From: Lentimicrobiaceae bacterium | GTDB taxonomy: Bacteria > Bacteroidota > Bacteroidia > Bacteroidales > WCHB1-69 | Direction: 5' to 3' | DNA length: 7,263 nucleotides | Assembly (NCBI GenBank): GCA_009787675.1 | Contig: WQSU01000129.1 | Location: forward strand, 1 to 7,263 | Part shown: positions 1 to 3,898 of the stretch, piece after piece | Layout: each line of letters opens with the position of its first letter | Position numbering within the stretch: the first letter of the stretch is position 1 | Program-made: the position numbers and the translations under genes | Notes under the pieces: model-generated | Seen by the model: only the letters and a program-made list of their open reading frames with translations | Told to the model about the DNA's origin: nothing | The model's database searches: none

Positions 1-612
1 CACCATTCCCAAGTTGGGGCGTAGGGTAGTGAACGGATAATCAGCAATTTTGGGTTTAGCATTGGAAAGCACCGAAATCAGCGTTGATTTTCCTGCATTG
101 GGAAATCCCACTAACCCAACATCAGCTAACACTTTCAGTTCCAATCCCATCCATGTTTCTATGCCCTCTTCGCCGGGTTGTGCAAAGCGTGGGGTTTGGC
201 GGGTAGCCGATTTAAAGTGCACATTGCCTAATCCACCTCTACCACCTTTCAGAATTACCAATTCCTGTCCCTCTTCCATCACTTCGCCTAAGAACTCTCC
301 GGTTTCCGCATCTTTCACCACAGTGCCTAAGGGAACTTGCACTACGGCATCTTTCCCATTTTTTCCAAAGCACTGGTTGGCAGATCCATTACCGCCATCT
401 TCAGCAAGAATATGTTTGGTATAGCGCAAGTGCAGCAATGTCCACAAATTACGGTTTCCTTTTAAGATTACATCGCCGCCTTTTCCGCCGTCGCCGCCAT
501 CAGGACCCGCTTTGGGGTCTTGCGCTGTGCGTTGCAGGTGCGCCGAACCAGCCCCACCCTTTCCAGAGCGAAAGAAGATTTTTACGTAATCAATGAAGTT
601 TTCGTTGGACAT
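1..612 (-). CDS. obg: GTPase Obg/CgtA, N-terminal 204 residues (3' end cut by window edge)
   Basis: This is the N-terminal part of the Obg-family GTPase, a ribosome-associated protein that acts in 50S subunit maturation and stress signalling in the cytoplasm. The translation starts MSNENFIDYVKIFFRSGKGG and has the glycine-rich Obg fold over roughly residues 1-158, including GPDGGDGGKGGDV and GGRGGLGN. The G domain then begins: the P-loop GFPNAGKST lies at 169-177 and the switch I/G2 segment DYPFTTLRPNLGMV at 191-204. The remaining motifs (DxPG, NKxD) and the C-terminus lie beyond the left edge. The ATG at 612-610 is the natural start, since the Obg fold begins within a few residues of it. The segment HLQRTAQDPKAGPDGG differs from the usual RREK(Y/F)xxKGGPDGG consensus, a local divergence without obvious consequence. 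No TAnnTTTG promoter element is visible upstream, where a tandem repeat begins within about 20 bp of the start. Confidence 0.97.
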   Translation of the reverse strand, partial: MSNENFIDYVKIFFRSGKGGAGSAHLQRTAQDPKAGPDGGDGGKGGDVILKGNRNLWTLLHLRYTKHILAEDGGNGSANQCFGKNGKDAVVQVPLGTVVKDAETGEFLGEVMEEGQELVILKGGRGGLGNVHFKSATRQTPRFAQPGEEGIETWMGLELKVLADVGLVGFPNAGKSTLISVLSNAKPKIADYPFTTLRPNLGMV

Positions 613-630
613 GGGGAAATTTATGGTATA

Positions 631-800
631 AGATTTTAAGGTTTAAAGGTTTAAGGTTTAAAGATTTAAGGTTTAAAGATTTAAGGTTTAAAGATTTAAG
701 GTTTAAAGATTTAAGATTTAAAGATTTAAGATTTAAAGATTTAAGATTTTAAGATTTAAGATTTAAAGATTTAAAGATTTAAGATTTAAAGGTTTAAGAT
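631..800. repeat. 15-bp tandem repeat array in the obg-pyrE spacer
   Basis: About eleven imperfect copies of a 15-bp unit AAGATTTAAGGTTTA run through this stretch. The clearest are 661-675, 676-690 and 691-705, which are identical. Copies at 706-720, 721-735 and 751-765 share a G-to-A change (AAGATTTAAGATTTA). The edges at 631-660 and 766-800 are degenerate. Each unit is itself two related halves of 7 and 8 bp (GATTTAA plus GGTTTAAA). There are no unique spacers, so it is not a CRISPR array, and it contains no ORF. It lies just upstream of obg, so any obg promoter must lie inside or beyond it. Confidence 0.93.
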
Positions 801-853
801 TCAAAGTTTTAGGTTTTAAACTCAATATTTAAGGTAGAAAGAAAAAATTAACC

Positions 854-888
854 ACTAATCATTAATCATTAATCATTAATCATTAATC
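854..888. repeat. Heptad repeat array (ATTAATC)n downstream of pyrE
   Basis: Five consecutive 7-bp units occur: ACTAATC at 854-860, then ATTAATC at 861-867, 868-874, 875-881 and 882-888. The array ends directly at the pyrE stop codon (890-892 on the minus strand). The last unit together with the stop codon forms CATTAATCACTA (881-892), which reappears as its exact reverse complement at 1454-1465 on the other side of pyrE. Between this array and the 15-bp array, 801-853 is A/T-rich sequence in which I see no feature. Confidence 0.9.
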
Positions 889-889
889 A

Positions 890-1447
890 CTATTTAATGG
901 CTCTGGATCCCGGTTTAACATAAGGAATGCCTTGTTTGCAAAGTGGACAGTCTTCTGCCTCCCAACTTTCGATGTCTAATTTGATGGCTTCGAAGATGGG
1001 GTACGAAATATTGCCGGTACTGCGGTTGGCAATGCAGGCAATGCCAACGATTTCAACGCCAAACTCTTTTAAAGCCTCAATAGTTTCTAAAGATGATTTA
1101 CCGGTGGTCACTACATCTTCGGTAATCAATACGCGCTGTCCCTGATGAACTTCAAAACCTCTGCGCAAACACATCTTACCTTCTTCACGTTCTGTAAAGA
1201 TGGCAGGTACACCCAGTTGGCGCCCCAATTCGTAGGCAACAATAATGCCGCCCATGGCAGGTCCTACCACAATATCTACTTGAGTATCTTTCAATTTTTC
1301 AACCACAACCGATAATACGGCTGCCGCTCTATCCGGATATTGTAACAATTTGGCACATTGACAATAACGGTTGCTGTGCCTTCCCGAAGAAAGCAAAAAA
1401 TGCCCTTCTAACAGGGCTTGGGATTGTTTTAAGTGGTCTATTACCAT
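890..1447 (-). CDS. pyrE: Orotate phosphoribosyltransferase
   Basis: This cytoplasmic enzyme makes orotidine 5'-monophosphate from orotate and PRPP, the penultimate step of UMP biosynthesis. The 185-residue protein has the expected length and motif order: SSGRHSNRYCQCAKLLQYP at about 20-38, VVGPAMGGIIVAYELGRQLG at 60-79, and the mobile loop TEREEGKMCLRRGFEV at 85-100. The PRPP-binding motif VLITEDVVTTGKS follows at 106-118 with the acidic pair E110-D111. The loop and the C-terminal CPLCKQGIPYVKPGSR tail (C167 and C170) mark the Bacteroidota/Clostridia-type branch rather than the E. coli type, which has DD in the PRPP motif and a different loop. The ATG at 1447-1445 places MVIDHLKQSQALLEGHF in register with family N-termini. 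The stop is TAG, within a flanking repeat. I see no TAnnTTTG element upstream; the leader is built almost entirely of short repeats. Confidence 0.96.
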   Translation of the reverse strand: MVIDHLKQSQALLEGHFLLSSGRHSNRYCQCAKLLQYPDRAAAVLSVVVEKLKDTQVDIVVGPAMGGIIVAYELGRQLGVPAIFTEREEGKMCLRRGFEVHQGQRVLITEDVVTTGKSSLETIEALKEFGVEIVGIACIANRSTGNISYPIFEAIKLDIESWEAEDCPLCKQGIPYVKPGSRAIK

Positions 1448-1452
1448 AGGTG

Positions 1453-1487
1453 TTAGTGATTAATGTTTAGGAATTAGTGATTAACTC
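1453..1487. repeat. Degenerate heptad array (TTAGTGA/TTAATGT) in the pyrE leader
   Basis: The sequence divides into five 7-bp units: TTAGTGA (1453), TTAATGT (1460), TTAGGAA (1467), TTAGTGA (1474) and TTAACTC (1481). The unit is a variant, in inverted orientation, of the ATTAATC heptad found downstream of pyrE. The array begins 5 bp upstream of the pyrE ATG. Confidence 0.7.
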
Positions 1488-1489
1488 AA

Positions 1490-1521
1490 GGTGGATAGGT
1501 TTATAGGTGGATAGGTGTAAT
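1490..1521. repeat. Octad repeat GGTGGATA in the pyrE upstream region
   Basis: Four 8-bp units follow each other: GGTGGATA (1490), GGTTTATA (1498), GGTGGATA (1506) and GGTGTAAT (1514). The core GGTGGATAGGT is repeated exactly at 1490-1500 and 1506-1516. No protein or RNA feature is evident. Confidence 0.7.
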
Positions 1522-1526
1522 TGGTT

Positions 1527-1548
1527 GCTTTCTGCTTTCTGCTTTTTT
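1527..1548. repeat. GCTTTCT heptad repeat upstream of pyrE
   Basis: Two exact heptads GCTTTCT (1527-1533 and 1534-1540) are followed by a third that degenerates into GCTTTTTT. The 13-mer CTTTCTGCTTTCT at 1528-1540 also occurs inside the coding repeat of the TPR-like gene, for example at 2332-2344. The repeat lies just downstream of the stop codon of the HMA-like gene (1568-1566). Confidence 0.75.
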
Positions 1549-1565
1549 CCTTCCACCATTATCAT

Positions 1566-1982
1566 TTAGTGTTTGCCGGAGCAAGAGTGGCTGCATCCTT
1601 TGGGCATTGTTCTGCACTCTGCCGGAAGTTTGGCGCGTGCCTGCTCATTTGCTTTTACCTTGTCGGCATCAAATCCCAATTTGGCAATGCTTGCACGAAT
1701 GGCATCGGGCGTGGTTTTTTTAGGATCGTAAGCTACAGCTACTTTGTAAGTTTTTTCGTCATACTTAAAATCTTTTACTCCCTTTAAAAAAGGAAGATTT
1801 TCTTTAAAAATCTCATTACTTTTAACAGAATACGCATTGGTTTGAATAATAATGGTTTCTGCGCCTTTTACTTCAAGTTTTGGACCTTCACTGCATTTTG
1901 TAGCGGCGGCTGAACCGCAATGTTGTGCCATGGCTGTGAAACTGAAAACAGCTAACGTTAGGATTACAATAATTTTTTTCAT
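1566..1982 (-). CDS. Secreted HMA-like (MerP-type fold) protein lacking CxxC, with cysteine/histidine tail
   Basis: This 138-residue protein has an N-terminal signal peptide (MKKIIVILTLAVFSFTAMAQ, probable cleavage near residue 19 or 20), so it is exported. Residues about 42-107 read like a heavy-metal-associated domain: a beta strand ETIIIQT, a helix SNEIFKENLPFLKGV, a strand pair KDFKYDEKTYKVAVAYDPKK, and a second helix TTPDAIRASIAKLGFDAD. In HMA proteins a CxxC sits between the first strand and helix; here the equivalent positions appear to be S52-V-K-S55. All five mature cysteines are outside the domain: C22 and C30 just after the signal, and C123, C130 and C134 in the tail CRTMPKGCSHSCSGKH, which also carries H132 and H138. 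The LPAEC segment resembles the LPACC tail that I recall in Bacteroidota HMA proteins. It may bind copper or another soft metal through its tails, but this is inference. A -7-like element lies 40 bp upstream of the ATG. Confidence 0.85.
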   Translation of the reverse strand: MKKIIVILTLAVFSFTAMAQHCGSAAATKCSEGPKLEVKGAETIIIQTNAYSVKSNEIFKENLPFLKGVKDFKYDEKTYKVAVAYDPKKTTPDAIRASIAKLGFDADKVKANEQARAKLPAECRTMPKGCSHSCSGKH

Positions 1983-2022
1983 AATATTAATTTAATTTAA
2001 GTGAATAATTCATTTGAGCGGG

Positions 2023-2030
2023 CAAAAATA
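2023..2030 (-). promoter_or_regulatory. Putative -7 promoter element TATTTTTG for the HMA-like gene
   Basis: On the minus strand TATTTTTG fits the Bacteroidota -7 consensus TAnnTTTG and is followed by CCCG. It ends 40 nt before the ATG at 1982. No convincing -33 TTTG lies at the expected distance, and the site abuts the end of the TPR-like gene (stop at 2033-2031), so the call rests on the -7 match and on the same TATTTTTGCCCG string preceding two other genes. Confidence 0.5.
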
Positions 2031-3305
2031 TCATTTTAATTCAATTTTAGAGAGTTCGCGAATCATCAAATTCACACGAAAGTCGGTTTCAAAACAATTG
2101 CAATCCTCCAGTTTTTTTGCCTCTGAAAAGATTTTGTATGATGCAGAAAAATCCTCTTTAATACACAATGCCAATGCTTGAAGTACCATCGAGTCATATT
2201 TTTCTTTAAGTTCTTTAGAAGATAAAGGCTCAACAAAATTTAACACAGCAAAACCTTTCTCATCCTCCACCTTTTCTCCTTTCACCCTTTCTGCTTTCTC
2301 CCTCTCTGCTTTCACCCTTTCTCCTTTCTCCCTTTCTGCTTTCTCCCTTTCTGCTTTCTCCCTTTCTCCTTTCTCCCTTTCTGCTTTCTCCCTTTCTCCT
2401 TTCTCCCTTTCTCCTTTCTCCCTTTCTCCTTTTCCCAAATGTGGATTATTTCTCAGATAATCCTGCGCATACTGATAAAAATGCGTTGCAATCTGCCCAT
2501 TTCCTCTCTTTTCAGCTACTTTGGCAATCGCAATGTAGGAGTCGTAAATACCAGCTTTAGAATTTAATACGCCATGATAATAATCGTCATTACAATAGGC
2601 AGTGGGTAAATTCTGACAGAAAACTTCCAACACTTCAAAAAGTTCCAATGCCTCTGCTGCATGCTCAACTTTTAGCAAAGAATCTGCGGTTTTGTACAAT
2701 TTGTCGTAAAATTTGTCTGTAAATTCTATCGCTTGCTTTTCTTGTTCATCGTCCATTTCAATTTCATAATAAAGCGTATTTAATAACGATAAGGATTCTT
2801 TAAAGTAATTATTATCAAGCAATTTGTTTAATTTTAACAAAACAGCATTTGGGAAGGTAGCATTGTACTGTAAAGAGCGGTCTAATAGATATTTTCCATC
2901 TTCCTCATTATTAATTTGATATTCAAAACAAGCTTTTTCATAAAAAAGGAGATGTACATTATTATTCAACCACTCAAGAGAATCATGTTTCTGTTGAATC
3001 GTAAGGTTCAACTCATCATATTTGTTAATGAGTTGATTAAAGGTGATCATTTTGCACTCTGAATAATAAGGAATCACATTCATTCTAAACTGTTGAAGTT
3101 CTTTAATAACATCTTGGGCTATCAAAAAATGCAGGGGTATATAATCGGGATCTTGAAGATTCAAATGAGCTATTTGATTTTCTTTTTGATTTATAAAAGA
3201 AATGATGGCTTCGCAATTCATATTTTGCGCAAACATACATGAAGTAGAAAAAAAACAGTATAATAGAATTAATTTGTTGTATCTCAAAGAAAAAAAATTA
3301 GTCAT
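2031..3305 (-). CDS. Exported TPR-like protein with internal KGERE/KAERE pentapeptide repeat
   Basis: I do not recognise a named family for this 424-residue protein. It begins with a membrane-targeting signal (KLILLYCFFSTSCMFAQ); cleavage after A26 by signal peptidase I is likely, though FSTSC could be a relaxed lipobox with C23. Residues about 30-290 are helical and resemble tetratricopeptide-type repeats (for example EKACFEYQINNEEDGKYLLD and AAEALELFEVLEVFCQ). A strongly charged stretch of eleven pentapeptides follows at about 292-347, mostly KGERE or KAERE with some ending V. A last TPR-like segment (ALALCIKEDFSASYKIFSEA) ends the protein. The mature part has eight cysteines. The charged block may be an extended helix or a flexible linker; glycine in about half the units argues against a perfectly stable single alpha-helix. 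The ATG overlaps the stop of the upstream thioredoxin-like gene, so the two are almost certainly co-transcribed and translationally coupled. Confidence 0.85.
   Translation of the reverse strand: MTNFFSLRYNKLILLYCFFSTSCMFAQNMNCEAIISFINQKENQIAHLNLQDPDYIPLHFLIAQDVIKELQQFRMNVIPYYSECKMITFNQLINKYDELNLTIQQKHDSLEWLNNNVHLLFYEKACFEYQINNEEDGKYLLDRSLQYNATFPNAVLLKLNKLLDNNYFKESLSLLNTLYYEIEMDDEQEKQAIEFTDKFYDKLYKTADSLLKVEHAAEALELFEVLEVFCQNLPTAYCNDDYYHGVLNSKAGIYDSYIAIAKVAEKRGNGQIATHFYQYAQDYLRNNPHLGKGEREKGEREKGEREKAEREKGEREKAEREKAEREKGERVKAEREKAERVKGEKVEDEKGFAVLNFVEPLSSKELKEKYDSMVLQALALCIKEDFSASYKIFSEAKKLEDCNCFETDFRVNLMIRELSKIELK
2266..2430 (-). repeat. 15-bp in-frame tandem repeat inside the TPR-like gene
   Basis: Ten 15-bp units in perfect phase (2281-2430) plus one degenerate unit (2266-2280) make up this block. 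The plus-strand unit is TTCTCCCTTTCTCCT or TTCTCCCTTTCTGCT; the C/G toggle at one position makes the Gly/Ala alternation in the protein. Each unit is a 7-mer plus an 8-mer (GCTTTCT plus CCCTTTCT). The copies nearest 2430 are the most uniform and those near 2266 the most diverged, which suggests growth by replication slippage with decay at one end. Confidence 0.95.
3298..3305 (-). promoter_or_regulatory. Stop-start overlap ATGACTAA coupling the thioredoxin and TPR-like genes
   Basis: On the minus strand ATGACTAA carries the ATG of the TPR-like gene (3305-3303) and the TAA of the thioredoxin-like gene (3300-3298) in different frames. An overlap of this kind allows terminating ribosomes to re-initiate and supports the chosen start of the downstream gene, which has no evident Shine-Dalgarno sequence. 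Confidence 0.8.
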
Positions 3306-3834
3306 TTAGTAAAAGATCATTGATCGCTTTTCTTAAATTGCCTTTATTTAGTAAACCGACCGTATTAGCTACTTTTTCACGAGGTTTAAAGTAAAGAATC
3401 ATGGGGATATTTTCCACATTAAAGGCTTTAACAATATTGGGGGCTCTATCAATGTTTAGCTTATAAAAAATCACTTTTCCTTTATATTCAGGTGCTAATT
3501 CAATCATTAGGTCAGATAAAATCCAACAAGGTTTACACCAGTCTGCATAAAGTTCAACAATACAAGGAGTTTTTCCTAAGTATCTAAATCCTTTGGGATT
3601 ATCAATAGTAGTAATCTGTTCTATAAAATCTTTTTCCGAAAGGGTAATTACATTTCCGGAAATATTTTCTGTCATTTCCTGTGGTGCGTTTGATACTCGC
3701 AATGTTGCATAATCATCCGTTTGGGTAACCTCCGAGGGTGTTTCTTTCAAGTTCGTTTTATTGGAATTGCCACAAGAAGAAAAAAACAATAAAGTTATAA
3801 GCAGTAAAAAAAAATGGGTGTTTAGTTTATTCAT
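3298..3834 (-). CDS. Thioredoxin-fold lipoprotein (WCKPC active site)
   Basis: This 178-residue envelope thioredoxin carries a lipoprotein signal: hydrophobic residues 8-18 followed by FSSC, with C21 as the lipidated cysteine. No acidic surface-export signal follows the cysteine (CGNSNKTNLKE), so a periplasm-facing location is more likely than the cell surface. The thioredoxin fold covers about 60-178: CIVELYADWCKPCW holds the redox pair C100 and C103, LAPEYKGKVIFYKLNID follows, and VENIPMILYFKP holds the cis-proline P144. The usual glycine of WCGPC is a lysine, which should alter the redox potential or partner choice. An extra cysteine, C91, lies just before the active site. It resembles the exported thioredoxins of Bacteroidota (TrxP-like), acting as a disulfide reductase or isomerase. 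It is the first gene of a two-gene operon, with the next start codon 5 bp inside its end. Confidence 0.93.
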   Translation of the reverse strand: MNKLNTHFFLLLITLLFFSSCGNSNKTNLKETPSEVTQTDDYATLRVSNAPQEMTENISGNVITLSEKDFIEQITTIDNPKGFRYLGKTPCIVELYADWCKPCWILSDLMIELAPEYKGKVIFYKLNIDRAPNIVKAFNVENIPMILYFKPREKVANTVGLLNKGNLRKAINDLLLND

Positions 3835-3851
3835 ACGGCAAAAAACGGCAA
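3835..3851 (-). repeat. Direct repeat TTGCCGT x2 at the thioredoxin start
   Basis: The minus strand reads TTGCCGT, three T, TTGCCGT and then the ATG, giving two exact 7-mers (3845-3851 and 3835-3841) spaced 10 bp, about one helical turn. It sits in the 64-bp divergent intergenic region. It could be an operator half-site pair or part of a promoter; TTTTTTG here lacks the TA of a proper -7 element. Confidence 0.4.
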
Positions 3852-3869
3852 GATTGTTTAATTATTGTT

Positions 3870-3887
3870 TATTTTTGCCCGAAAATT
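3870..3887 (+). promoter_or_regulatory. Putative promoter element (TATTTTTG -7 box plus conserved CCCGAAAATT) for the GT-C-like gene
   Basis: TATTTTTG at 3870-3877 matches the Bacteroidota -7 consensus TAnnTTTG and ends 21 nt before the ATG at 3899, implying a short leader. The full 18-mer TATTTTTGCCCGAAAATT recurs exactly at 6303-6320 in front of the glycosyltransferase gene. No good -33 TTTG box is seen at normal spacing. Confidence 0.55.
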
Positions 3888-3898
3888 ATCTATAGCAA

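Noticed and set aside
50..424. Plus-strand ORF of 124 codons
   Set aside because: It is antisense to obg, whose translation is an unmistakable Obg fold and P-loop; the plus-strand product has no recognisable features.
631..800. Possible CRISPR array
   Set aside because: The units are 15 bp and contiguous with no unique spacers, and no cas gene is nearby.
927..1145. Plus-strand ORF inside pyrE
   Set aside because: The opposite strand encodes a complete orotate phosphoribosyltransferase with all motifs.
881..1465. Inverted repeats around pyrE as the ends of a transposon or MITE
   Set aside because: There is no transposase and no visible target-site duplication, and the 12-mers are parts of low-complexity heptad arrays. 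The observation is kept only as a structural oddity.
1521..1787. Plus-strand ORF of 88 codons over the HMA-like gene
   Set aside because: Its hydrophobic appearance comes from the complement of a lysine-rich gene; the minus-strand ORF has a signal peptide and domain pattern.
3234..3242. Lipobox (FSTSC) in the TPR-like protein
   Set aside because: The residue at -3 is serine rather than a typical aliphatic one, and a MFAQ signal peptidase I site follows, so I did not call it a lipoprotein.
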